Shown in pieces: positions 26,169-34,087 of a DNA stretch of 64,000 nt; position 1 is the stretch's first letter, and every line of letters begins with the position of its first letter. The notes beneath the pieces were generated by a model. It did not search any database, had not been told where the DNA came from, and was given only the letters and a program-made list of their open reading frames with translations. The stretch covers positions 372,001 to 436,000 of the forward strand of contig OX044367.1 in the NCBI GenBank assembly GCA_943846785.1. The letters are read 5' to 3'. Source of the DNA: SCGC-AAA076-P13 sp905478035. Its GTDB lineage: Bacteria > Pseudomonadota > Gammaproteobacteria > Magnimaribacterales > D2472. The position numbers and the translations under genes were made by a program.

Positions 26169-26374
26169 TTATCCAAAGTTTTTCTGAAGATTATTTGAAA
26201 TTTTTTTCATTACAGATAATTGAGAATAGAGTCTCGCACTCTCATCTGTCAGACTCTTCCCATCTCAACCAGTCAAAATTCTTCTGATCCAATCTTTCCA
26301 AGACCATCTAACTTTTTATCAATAGATTTAATCCTAAACCAAAGTCTTCTATCGTTATCATTTCTAATTTCCAT
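26169..26374 (-). pseudogene. 67-aa hypothetical protein of element B, split by two one-base insertions
   Basis: An ATG at 26372-26374 starts one base after the upstream stop (TAATATG). It reads MEIRNDNDRRLWFRIKSIDK to SEEF, then stops. Dropping one base in the A4 run at 26275-26278 continues DWLRWEE, and dropping one at about 26253 continues LTDESARLYSQLSVMKKISN to NFG and a stop at 26169. The three pieces together have protein-like composition with charged helices. Each piece is short, so this is a weak call; comparison with a homologous element would decide it. Confidence 0.4.
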
Positions 26375-26375
26375 A

Positions 26376-26669
26376 TTAGACCCAAGAGGTAGTTGAATAT
26401 TTAATACCTTCCTTGTCACAGATCTTTTGTAAATCATGAAGGGTAAATTTCTCTTCAGAATTAAAACCTTTGTTAAGACAGTTCAAAAAGAACTTAGGTA
26501 AGTTTTCTTTATCAACAATGAAGTAGTATTCATATTCGTCATTACCCCAAAAGTCTTCAACATCTGAACCGTAATGAAAAGAACTGAGAACCAGATCTCC
26601 ATTAACTCCATATTCACCATAAACAGAATAACTGCCATGGGGAAATTCTTCTCTATAGATTTGCTCCAT
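26376..26669 (-). CDS. 97-aa hypothetical acidic protein, first gene behind the element B right end
   Basis: I place the start at ATG 26667-26669, because GGAG seven bases upstream belongs to the conserved right-end leader. The product (MEQIYREEFPHGSYSVYGEY...) is acidic and rich in Tyr/Phe, with VEDFWGNDEYEYYFIVDKEN and a helical end LHDLQKICDKEGIKYSTTSWV. I do not recognise the family. Position directly behind the shared promoter and leader suggests it occupies the same slot as the 48-aa ORF of element A. Confidence 0.6.
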   Translation of the reverse strand: MEQIYREEFPHGSYSVYGEYGVNGDLVLSSFHYGSDVEDFWGNDEYEYYFIVDKENLPKFFLNCLNKGFNSEEKFTLHDLQKICDKEGIKYSTTSWV

Positions 26670-26675
26670 ATTTTT

Positions 26676-26853
26676 TCTCCATAAATAACACACCCTTGAT
26701 TGGGTATATTGATGCATGTATTTGATTTCGAAATAAGGGATTTATTTCTTGATTTACACTATTAATTATATCTAAAAAACCCTTTAGATACAAGGTTTAT
26801 CCGACTTTACCCCTAGTTTATCCGACCTTGCCCCTAAGTGTATGGGGGTCAGA
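26676..26853 (-). repeat. right end (RE) of element B
   Basis: This is the partner of 22935-23112, equal in length with about six differences. Tandem 21-bp repeats are at 26795-26815 and 26816-26836. In the leader, GAAATAA and TTATTTC form a 7-bp stem and ACCC/GGGT a short second one. The conserved part ends exactly at the GGAG ribosome-binding site used by the first cargo gene. Confidence 0.92.
26765..26793 (-). promoter_or_regulatory. predicted sigma70-type promoter with palindromic operator, right end of B
   Basis: On the minus strand, a consensus TATAAT (26765-26770) lies 17 bp after TTGTAT (26788-26793). The palindrome TATCTAAA / TTTAGATA (26769-26790) fills the spacer. The first cargo ATG is about 95 bp downstream. 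In element A the same site has TAAAAT at -10. Confidence 0.5.
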
Positions 26854-26899
26854 CCTGATAAGGGTGAGGTCGGTGGTTCGAGTCCACCCAGACCCACCA
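26854..26899 (+). repeat. att-like core 3 (tRNA-Ile 3' fragment)
   Basis: This is the third exact 46-bp copy of the tRNA-Ile 3' end, preceded by element sequence. Right of it the sequence is unrelated to the left ends of A and B, so it marks the far boundary with the chromosome. Confidence 0.92.
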
Positions 26900-26933
26900 C
26901 CATCATTTCTATTTAACCCTTAGACTGCTTTAT

Positions 26934-27602
26934 TTATCGCCTTGATAATATAACAAGCCATCGACCAAGATTTAAAATATCAGCTAGCGCAGCAGAAACA
27001 TAAGTAAGGGCTGCTGCATTAAGAATACGACTTACAGCTTTTTCGTTAGACTGCGATATATAGTTACCTTCTCTTAGTATAGGGAGCGCTTTTGAAAAGC
27101 TTGCATCAAATTCAATTGGTAGAGTCACCGCATGAATTAACATGCGAGCAAAAAAACCAGATAACCCCAAGAATAGCAATACAGAAAATGGCATTGGATG
27201 ACGCATAATAATTCCTATTAATGGAGATAAAGAAATAATAGCAACACTCATACGAGCTACCTTATTAGCAATGGGGATCATCTTTGTTCTAGTAGCCAGA
27301 CGCTTATCACCTTGCTGATCCTGAATTGCATGTCCAACCTCGTGAGCTGCAATAGCTATTGCAGTTAATGATTTAGATTCATAATGCTGTCGCATAAGCC
27401 TAACTTTTTTCTCAATTGGATCATAGTGATCCCCTAGCTCAGTTATCTCGACCTTTACATCTTTTAAAGAAAATCGCTCAATTAAATGCTTTGCTAGTTC
27501 TCCTCCAGTACCAGAAATTTCAGGTAGCTGTGATGAATACCTATTCATGACAAACTTAACCCATAAAGTAGGTCCAAATATTATTGCTAGAACTATAAAC
27601 AC
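26934..27602 (-). CDS. neutral zinc metallopeptidase (YugP family)
   Basis: The 222-aa protein begins with a membrane segment (about 1-17). The gluzincin-like AIAAHEVGHAIQDQQG (about 83-98) contains HEVGH. Two or three further hydrophobic segments follow (about 115-165) and ADILNLGRWLVILSRR closes the protein, a usual layout for the Zn_peptidase_2/YugP family. Substrate is unknown. It is the first chromosomal gene past the tRNA-integrated elements. Confidence 0.87.
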   Translation of the reverse strand: MFIVLAIIFGPTLWVKFVMNRYSSQLPEISGTGGELAKHLIERFSLKDVKVEITELGDHYDPIEKKVRLMRQHYESKSLTAIAIAAHEVGHAIQDQQGDKRLATRTKMIPIANKVARMSVAIISLSPLIGIIMRHPMPFSVLLFLGLSGFFARMLIHAVTLPIEFDASFSKALPILREGNYISQSNEKAVSRILNAAALTYVSAALADILNLGRWLVILSRR

Positions 27603-27753
27603 TGCCTACTAATAAAGCCATGAATCAATCCTAATCAAAGTATTTTATTTTGACAATCTTATATGGTTTTTTAAAAATTAATTTTTATTAAGTCCGAAAG
27701 CCCTTATACCTAACTTTTCTTTAATCAATGACCCATAGGCTGTTGCATCATTT

Positions 27754-29097
27754 TTACTTTCTCCATGCGCCTTTTTTAAGGGCTACAACCATAAGTATGC
27801 CAAACAAAACCATTGCTGCGGCAGAAGAATAAAATATTCCAACTATGCCACTTGATAGCCAATATACAGATATTAGTGCTGCAACTGTAAAAACAACAAA
27901 TCTCAATGCGGTAATAATAATGGGCCACTTCATAGCATTTGCCCCTTGAGATGCAAAGTAAAGAGACAACCCAAATCCTTGAAATAAATAGCATACTCCA
28001 AGAATTTGAATGTATTGTTTAGTTACTAAAAGAGTTGCTTGATCTGCGGTAAAAACTTTAATCCAAATATCTGGAGTTAGGGCTAAGATTAAGCCTATTA
28101 TTCCTGAAAGCAGGCCCGCTGATGTAGCTCCAATCATTCCAATTTTTTCTGCACGTTCTATGTTGTTAGCACCAATATTAGTTCCAACCATAGTTGTCAT
28201 TGCAGTACCTATACTGAAGACTATTGGTATAAGCAAAAATTCTACTCTTGAACCAATTCCGTATCCTGCAATTGCAGAGGTACCAAATTGTCCAATTAAA
28301 CCAGTTAGAACAAGAACAGTTCCAACTGTAAAGATTGGTGAAAGAGATGCAGGTAATGCAACAGAGAAAATATCTTCAAATAAATCTTTTTGAAAAGATA
28401 TGGCTTGCAATCTAAGTCTTAAAGAGCTTCTGACACCAGTAAGTTTTATTATGCAAGCTACTGCCATAAATGAAGAAGTTGCAATCATAGACCATGCAGA
28501 ACCTACTAAGCCTAATTTAGGAAATCCAAACCAGCCAAGAATAAAACCAGCAGATAAGAATATTTGTATAAAAGCACAAACTACAGTTAGTTTTGCAGGA
28601 AATTGCATATCTCCCATACCACGAAGGGCTGCAGTTAAACTACCGGATAGCCATACAACCAAACCACCTGATAAATATACCAGGCAATATGCCAAGGATT
28701 CTTCTAGCAATGCTCCAGAGCCTCCAAGTGTAACCAAAAGCCATTCACCAAAAAATAGAAAAACTAAAAAGAAGATTAGCGCTCCTAAAAATGAAATATA
28801 TAGGGAGTGCCATAAAAGCTTTTCAGCTTTATTTATATTGTTGGCTCCTAAACTTCTTGATATTGAAGAAGATACAGCCCCACCCAATGCTCCAAAAGCC
28901 ATTTGTTGTGTAAGCATAATTGCAGGAAATGCTAATGTAATTGCTGCTAAAGGAATTATGCCAAGCTGACCGATAAACCAAAATTCAGCTAACACTACAA
29001 ATGCATTTATTAAAAATGCTACAGTATTAGGAGCAGACATTCTAATTAACAATGAGAATATTGAGTCATTCAGAATCTGTTCTGTTCTTTTATCCAT
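27754..29097 (-). CDS. MATE family efflux transporter
   Basis: The 447-aa protein has about twelve transmembrane segments in two similar halves, the MatE pattern. It begins DSIFSLLIRMSAPNTVAFLI and has GSLTAALRGMGDMQFPAKLT at the end of the first half and GIGSRVEFLLIPIVFSIGTAMTTMVGTNIGA in the second. Members export drugs or metabolites using Na+ or H+ gradients. The exact substrate is unknown. It diverges from the thiamine operon; in a proteorhodopsin cell the gradient could be light-assisted (inference). Confidence 0.9.
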   Translation of the reverse strand: MDKRTEQILNDSIFSLLIRMSAPNTVAFLINAFVVLAEFWFIGQLGIIPLAAITLAFPAIMLTQQMAFGALGGAVSSSISRSLGANNINKAEKLLWHSLYISFLGALIFFLVFLFFGEWLLVTLGGSGALLEESLAYCLVYLSGGLVVWLSGSLTAALRGMGDMQFPAKLTVVCAFIQIFLSAGFILGWFGFPKLGLVGSAWSMIATSSFMAVACIIKLTGVRSSLRLRLQAISFQKDLFEDIFSVALPASLSPIFTVGTVLVLTGLIGQFGTSAIAGYGIGSRVEFLLIPIVFSIGTAMTTMVGTNIGANNIERAEKIGMIGATSAGLLSGIIGLILALTPDIWIKVFTADQATLLVTKQYIQILGVCYLFQGFGLSLYFASQGANAMKWPIIITALRFVVFTVAALISVYWLSSGIVGIFYSSAAAMVLFGILMVVALKKGAWRK

Positions 29098-29221
29098 TAG
29101 TTATATAAATATGCTCTTGAGGCACAGATGATAGCAGTAATTATGTAATAAAAATTCATAGAAACAGAAAATGCATTAGTTAGTAGATTTATTAATCTAA
29201 AAATATTAATATCAAACTAAC

Positions 29222-29302
29222 TGTAAAGGGGTGGCTTTTTAAGCCTGAGATCTTTTGAAACCCTTTGAACCTGATCCATACAATAATGGCGGAGGAATTA
29301 CA
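29222..29302 (+). promoter_or_regulatory. TPP (thi-box) riboswitch
   Basis: The TPP aptamer signature is clear: GGGGTGGC (29228-29235), GCCTGAGAT (29243-29251), ACCCTTTGAACCTGAT near 29260-29275, and ATAATGGCGGAGGAA near 29283-29297. P1 can form between TGTAA (29222-29226) and TTACA (29298-29302), so the closed aptamer would hide the AGGA ribosome-binding site and touch the ATG at 29302. That predicts repression of translation initiation when TPP is high. Confidence 0.95.
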
Positions 29303-31413
29303 TGAAAACCATTAAAAATAACGTATTCTATTTAATATTCTTAATACATTTATTTAGTCTAGACGTAAGCTCTCAGACTATTGAAGAAATTATTATCAAA
29401 GGAAACTGGAGAGAAACCACTCTTTCAAAAGAAGACTCTAGTATTGCTGTGCTTGATACTAAAACCATACAATCACAGGCCCTAAAGCATTTTGAGAATC
29501 TTTCATATCTAGTCCCAAACTTAAATTTTGCAGCAAGTGATTCTAGAGCAAGGCATTTTCAAATAAGAGGAATAGGAGAAAGATCTGGTTATGAAAGGAC
29601 TCCAAATTCAGCAGTTGGTTTTCTTATTGATGATATAGATTTTTCTGGCCAAGGAGGAATTGCCACTACTTTTGATATTGATCAAATTGAGGTTCATAGA
29701 GGTCCGCAAGGGGCAAGAATTGGGTCAAGTGCCATGGCTGGACTAATTTATATATCTACAAAAGAACCTTCAAAAGAATTCGAAGGTAAAAGTGAGTTAG
29801 TTTTAGGTGATTACGGAACAGTAAATACAGGAATTGCTTTTGGTGGGCCTATAAATGCAAATCAAGATATTACGTACAGGCTAGCTGTTAAAAAAGATTA
29901 TTCTGATGGTTTTAGAAAAAACATTTTTTTAAATAAATCAGATACTTCAAAAAAAGATGAACAAACATTCCGCTTAAAAGTTAATTGGGTATCAGATAGC
30001 GAAACCACATATAAATTTCTCATATCTGAGGTAAATCTAGATGACCCTGCAGATATCTGGACAATAGATGGCAGTCTAAACACTCTATCAGATAAGCCTG
30101 GAATGGATTCTCAGAAAAGCAATATTTATGGCGTTAAAATTTACCATCAATTTGATAATTTTGAATTTCAGAGCTTATCAAGCTCAACAAATACAGATGT
30201 AGTTCTTAGTTATGATGCTGATTGGGGCAATACGCAGTCACATTTACCTTATATATATGATTATTTCTCTGAAACTATCCGTAAAAGAGATACTTTTAGT
30301 CAAGAATTCAGGCTTGTTTCTAATTTATTAGAAAAAAATGCAAATGAAACCATTGAATGGATATTGGGAGTAAGTTTTTTAGATGTTAACGAAACAAATG
30401 CAAAAAAAGATAATGGAATTTATGGAGATCCATCTGATCCATTTGGTCCTTATGTGAGTAATTCATTTTCAACGAGTAAGTTTTCTTCCAGCAGCTTATC
30501 TTTATATGGAAATATTGATTATTTCTTGAACAAATCATCCAAAATATCTTTTGGGTTGAGAAAAGAAAAATATAAATCTAATTTTTTTGATTCTTATGGA
30601 GAATCATTTTCACCTTCCAATAATATGTCCGGGGGGAAATTATCATTTATAAAAACAATTAATAATAGTTCTAATATTTTTATCAGCATAGCCAAAGGAT
30701 ATAACCAAGGTGGTTTCAACTTAGGACTTGGTCTTGATCAAGATTCCACTAATAAAAATTTATACTATGATCCAGAATTCTTAACCAATTATGAAATTGG
30801 AATTAATTCTAAATTTTTTGAATCCAAATTAAATGTTGGAGCAATTCTTTTTTACTCTAATCGAACAGACCAACAGGTTCTCATCTCGAGACAAATTGAT
30901 CCTATGGATCCTAATACTTTTTCATATATCACTCAGAATGCAGCAGAGGGAAATAACAATGGACTAGAATTAAATATCGATGCATTAGTTCATGAGAACC
31001 TAGATTTATTTTTAAACCTTGGCTTCTTAAATACTGAAATAAAAAATTGGATTTCTAGACCCGACCTTGAAGGCAGAGAACAGGCGCATGCTCCTAAAAA
31101 TAGTTTCTCTGCTGGCTTGAATTGGAGGCCAACAAATCAAACTTATTTGTCACTTAATATAGTTGGAAAAAGTAGTTTCTATTACTCGGATTCTCATAAC
31201 AATACTTCCAAGTCATATGCTTTAACTAATATTAATTATGGTTTGATAAATGGCTCATGGACCTATTCATTATGGGTACGTAATGTATTTAATAAGTACT
31301 ACTCAGTTAGGGGTTTTTACTTTGGTAATGAGGCTCCAAATTTCGAAGATACTCTATATAGAAGACATGGTGATCCAAGGCATTTCGGGCTCATGATCCA
31401 GTATGATTTTTAA
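29302..31413 (+). CDS. TonB-dependent outer-membrane receptor, predicted thiamine uptake
   Basis: The 703-aa protein has a signal peptide (about 1-24), a plug domain (YLVPNLNFAASDSRARHFQIRGIGER, IEVHRGPQGARIGSSAMAG) and a beta-barrel ending in ...FGLMIQYDF with a terminal Phe, as in outer-membrane proteins. SAR86 genomes carry many such receptors. Here the substrate is inferred: the gene is directly under a TPP riboswitch and overlaps a PnuC-type transporter gene by 11 bp. This matches the known pattern of riboswitch-regulated thiamine or thiamine-precursor uptake operons. Confidence 0.9.
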   Translation: MKTIKNNVFYLIFLIHLFSLDVSSQTIEEIIIKGNWRETTLSKEDSSIAVLDTKTIQSQALKHFENLSYLVPNLNFAASDSRARHFQIRGIGERSGYERTPNSAVGFLIDDIDFSGQGGIATTFDIDQIEVHRGPQGARIGSSAMAGLIYISTKEPSKEFEGKSELVLGDYGTVNTGIAFGGPINANQDITYRLAVKKDYSDGFRKNIFLNKSDTSKKDEQTFRLKVNWVSDSETTYKFLISEVNLDDPADIWTIDGSLNTLSDKPGMDSQKSNIYGVKIYHQFDNFEFQSLSSSTNTDVVLSYDADWGNTQSHLPYIYDYFSETIRKRDTFSQEFRLVSNLLEKNANETIEWILGVSFLDVNETNAKKDNGIYGDPSDPFGPYVSNSFSTSKFSSSSLSLYGNIDYFLNKSSKISFGLRKEKYKSNFFDSYGESFSPSNNMSGGKLSFIKTINNSSNIFISIAKGYNQGGFNLGLGLDQDSTNKNLYYDPEFLTNYEIGINSKFFESKLNVGAILFYSNRTDQQVLISRQIDPMDPNTFSYITQNAAEGNNNGLELNIDALVHENLDLFLNLGFLNTEIKNWISRPDLEGREQAHAPKNSFSAGLNWRPTNQTYLSLNIVGKSSFYYSDSHNNTSKSYALTNINYGLINGSWTYSLWVRNVFNKYYSVRGFYFGNEAPNFEDTLYRRHGDPRHFGLMIQYDF

Positions 31414-31996
31414 TTTTCCAACTAATTTATTTATAGAAGCCTTGGCTGTTTTATTTGCAGTTACTTATTTACTGCTTGCAGTAAAACAAGACGTAAAGTG
31501 CTGGTTTGCGGCTATTATTAGTTCTACTTTATATTTCTTTATTATGTATAAAGCTGGCTTATATATGGAAGCCTGGTTACAAATTTTCTATATCGTTATG
31601 GCTTTTTATGGAATTCAGCAATGGACTGTTACTAACAATAACCAATCAAAATTTATTGTAAGGTCGTGGAGATGGAATACTCACTTTTGGGTTATAGCAA
31701 TTATAATAATTTTGGCAATAATTACAGGTTTGCTTCTAGAAAAATTTACAAATGCTGCTTTGCCTTTCTTAGATGGCCTTACTACATGGGGGGCAATTAT
31801 CACGACATATATGGTTGCAAAAAGGCTTCTTGAAAATTGGATCTATTGGTTTGTTATAGACATGATTTCTATTTATTTATTTTTATCTAGAGGGCTTTTT
31901 TTAACAGCAATTTTATTCTGTATTTATCTAGTAATAATATTTTTTGGTTATAGATCTTGGATAAAAATTAGAGACGAAAATATAAAGAATGCTTAA
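31403..31996 (+). CDS. pnuT: PnuC-family transporter, predicted thiamine transporter PnuT
   Basis: The 197-aa inner-membrane protein has about seven hydrophobic segments. PnuC signatures are YLLLAVKQDVKCWFAAIISS near the N-terminus, FYIVMAFYGIQQWT in the middle, and GAIITTYMVAKRLLENWIYW...DMISIYLF near the end. PnuC proteins move unphosphorylated vitamins down a gradient that is kept by intracellular phosphorylation. Placement between a TPP-regulated receptor and a kinase indicates thiamine rather than nicotinamide riboside. Confidence 0.88.
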   Translation: MIFNFPTNLFIEALAVLFAVTYLLLAVKQDVKCWFAAIISSTLYFFIMYKAGLYMEAWLQIFYIVMAFYGIQQWTVTNNNQSKFIVRSWRWNTHFWVIAIIIILAIITGLLLEKFTNAALPFLDGLTTWGAIITTYMVAKRLLENWIYWFVIDMISIYLFLSRGLFLTAILFCIYLVIIFFGYRSWIKIRDENIKNA

Positions 31997-32810
31997 AGAA
32001 GTAGCTTTAAAAAATCACAAATTAGAGATTATCAAAATAATAAAATCTGGACCAGTATCAGAAATTTCTATTTGTAATTTTAATGATATTAAATCGATAA
32101 TTAGAATTGATTATCCAAGCGCAAATAAAATAAAAGTTGATAGAGAAAATGAAATTTTTATTCTTGAGCATCTTAGGTTTTTAAAGAGTACTCCAGAAAT
32201 TTTATTTAGCGATCTTTCGAATGGAATATTAGTATGGCGTTATATTGAGGGCTCAGAATTTTTATTAAAGGACAGCCATAAAAAAAATTCTATAGAAATT
32301 CTCGGGAAAGAATTAAACAAGATACATTCACTCGATTTGCCAAAAAATAGAAGAAAATATTTTAGAGATTCTATAAATTTTTACAGAAAAACTTTGCAAG
32401 AATTTTCTTCAAATAAAATTTTTGCAAGAGGTTTTAAATTATATGACGAGCTATATAACTCAAATGATTTAGTTTTTTGTCATAATGATTTAAATAAGAC
32501 TAACCTTTTATGGAGCAATAAATTAATTTTATTAGACTGGGAATATTCAAGTTTTAATAGTCCTTATTTCGACATTGCATCAATTTCAAATACATACAAT
32601 CTATCCATAAATGAGAGAGTGATCATGTTGGACTCATATAATAAAAAAGGCAAATCTTTACTATTTAATAATGAGATATTAGAAAAATGGATGATATTTG
32701 GTCATTATTTAGATTATATTTGGGCAGCTTCTTTGGTTATTCATGGAAAAATTGATCCAAAAGACCTAAATCTTCAAAATTTAGAGAAAAAATTAAAAAA
32801 TATTATTTAA
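31989..32810 (+). CDS. APH/choline-kinase-fold phosphotransferase, predicted thiamine kinase
   Basis: The 273-aa protein has the Brenner motif FCHNDLNKTNLLW (HxDxxxxN, about 157-169) and the following metal-binding LLDWEYSSFNSPYFDIAS. This is the aminoglycoside/choline/thiamine kinase fold of ThiK. It overlaps pnuT by 8 bp, in the riboswitch operon, so trapping imported thiamine as thiamine phosphate is the likely role. In other bacteria the third gene of this operon is often a thiamine pyrophosphokinase; here the fold is different. Confidence 0.8.
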   Translation: MLKEVALKNHKLEIIKIIKSGPVSEISICNFNDIKSIIRIDYPSANKIKVDRENEIFILEHLRFLKSTPEILFSDLSNGILVWRYIEGSEFLLKDSHKKNSIEILGKELNKIHSLDLPKNRRKYFRDSINFYRKTLQEFSSNKIFARGFKLYDELYNSNDLVFCHNDLNKTNLLWSNKLILLDWEYSSFNSPYFDIASISNTYNLSINERVIMLDSYNKKGKSLLFNNEILEKWMIFGHYLDYIWAASLVIHGKIDPKDLNLQNLEKKLKNII

Positions 32811-32886
32811 AACTCAAGTATTGCGCATTCTTTATTGGTTGCTTTACTATTATGTAAGATATTTACATTTTTAGTGGGAGTTTAAT

Positions 32887-34083
32887 ATGAAAATTTTATG
32901 CGTCTTATATGACGATCCAAAAACAGGCATGCCAGAAAGATATGCTAGAGATGATTTGCCTAAACTAGATAATTACCCAGATGGTATGAGTCTTCCTTCG
33001 CCTAAAAGCATAGATTTTACTCCTGGTGAGTTGCTTGGTTGTGTATCTGGAGAATTGGGCCTAAGAAAGTTTCTTGAAGATGCTGGACATACTTTGGTTG
33101 TTACATCAGATAAGGATGGAGAGGGGTGTGAGGCAGATAAAGAATTAGTAGATGCTGATATTGTTATATCACAACCATTTTTTCCATATTATTTAACTAG
33201 AGACAAAATGGAAACGGCTCCAAATTTAAAGATGGCAATTACTGCTGGTATTGGATCAGACCATGTTGACTTACAAGCTGCTATGGATAATAACGTTGAC
33301 GTTGTCGAAGTTACTTATTGTAATTCTCGCTCAGTTGCTGAGCACATTGTAATGATGATCCTATCTATGGTGCGTGATTATCATACTCAGCATAGAATCG
33401 TAAAAGAGGGTGGTTGGAATATAGCTGATGCTGTTCAAAGGTCTTATGATGTAGAAGGTATGCATGTTGGAACTGTTGCTGCAGGCAGAATTGGTATTGA
33501 TATGTTAAGAAAAATGAAGCCATTCGATGTGCACTTACATTACTTTGATATACATAAACTTTCTGATGAAATAGAAGCAGAATTAAATCTTACATATCAT
33601 GATTCAGTGGAATCATTGGTTGCTGTTTGTGATGTAGTTAATATTAGTTGTCCATTACATCCTAAAACTGAACATTTATTTGACGATGCAATGATCAGTA
33701 AAATGAAACGAGGCGCGTATATCATTAATACTGCTCGAGGAAAGATTTGTGATAAAGATGCAATTGCAAGAGGTTTGGAATCTGGTCAATTAAGTGGTTA
33801 TGCTGGGGATGTTTGGTTCCCACAACCTGCTCCAAATGATCATGTCTGGAGAACAATGCCCAATCATGGCATGACACCACATACCTCAGGCACCTCATTG
33901 TCTGCTCAAACAAGATATGCTGCTGGCGTAAGAGAAATTCTAGAATGTTTCTTTGCTGGAGAGCCAATTAGAGAGCCATATTTAATTGTTCAAAATGGTG
34001 ACCTTGCAGGAATGGGAGCACATTCTTACACAAAAGGAACAGCTACAGATGGTTCAGAAGAGGCTGCAGAATATAAAAAATAA
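32887..34083 (+). CDS. fdh: NAD+-dependent formate dehydrogenase
   Basis: This 398-aa metal-free D-2-hydroxyacid dehydrogenase family enzyme oxidises formate to CO2 with NAD+. It is close to Pseudomonas sp. 101 FDH by recall: GTVAAGRIGIDMLRKMKPFD (Rossmann loop), CPLHPKTEHLFDD, YIINTARGKICD with the formate-binding Arg, AGDVWFPQPAPNDHVWRTMP, and TPHTSGTSLSAQTRYAAGVR with the catalytic His-Ser pair. A good GGGAG ribosome-binding site is 8 bp upstream. It offers NADH from formate without assimilation. Confidence 0.96.
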   Translation: MKILCVLYDDPKTGMPERYARDDLPKLDNYPDGMSLPSPKSIDFTPGELLGCVSGELGLRKFLEDAGHTLVVTSDKDGEGCEADKELVDADIVISQPFFPYYLTRDKMETAPNLKMAITAGIGSDHVDLQAAMDNNVDVVEVTYCNSRSVAEHIVMMILSMVRDYHTQHRIVKEGGWNIADAVQRSYDVEGMHVGTVAAGRIGIDMLRKMKPFDVHLHYFDIHKLSDEIEAELNLTYHDSVESLVAVCDVVNISCPLHPKTEHLFDDAMISKMKRGAYIINTARGKICDKDAIARGLESGQLSGYAGDVWFPQPAPNDHVWRTMPNHGMTPHTSGTSLSAQTRYAAGVREILECFFAGEPIREPYLIVQNGDLAGMGAHSYTKGTATDGSEEAAEYKK

Positions 34084-34087
34084 AATT

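Larger units (their letters stand above)
23159..26899. mobile_element. element B: 3.7-kb tRNA-targeted integrative element carrying restriction-modification genes
   Basis: The unit starts with a left end (23159-23259) like that of A, and finishes with the 178-bp right end (26676-26853) and the third tRNA-end copy (26854-26899). Cargo: a type II restriction enzyme on the plus strand, and on the minus strand five small unknown ORFs and a C5-cytosine methyltransferase. There is no recognisable integrase or excisionase. The sequence right of 26900 no longer resembles the element and is taken as the original chromosome. Several cargo genes carry frame disruptions. Confidence 0.75.

Noticed and set aside
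28400..28969. 189-codon plus-strand open frame
   Set aside because: It lies wholly within the MATE transporter gene on the other strand and has a Pro/Lys/Thr-rich composition typical of antisense frames of hydrophobic proteins.
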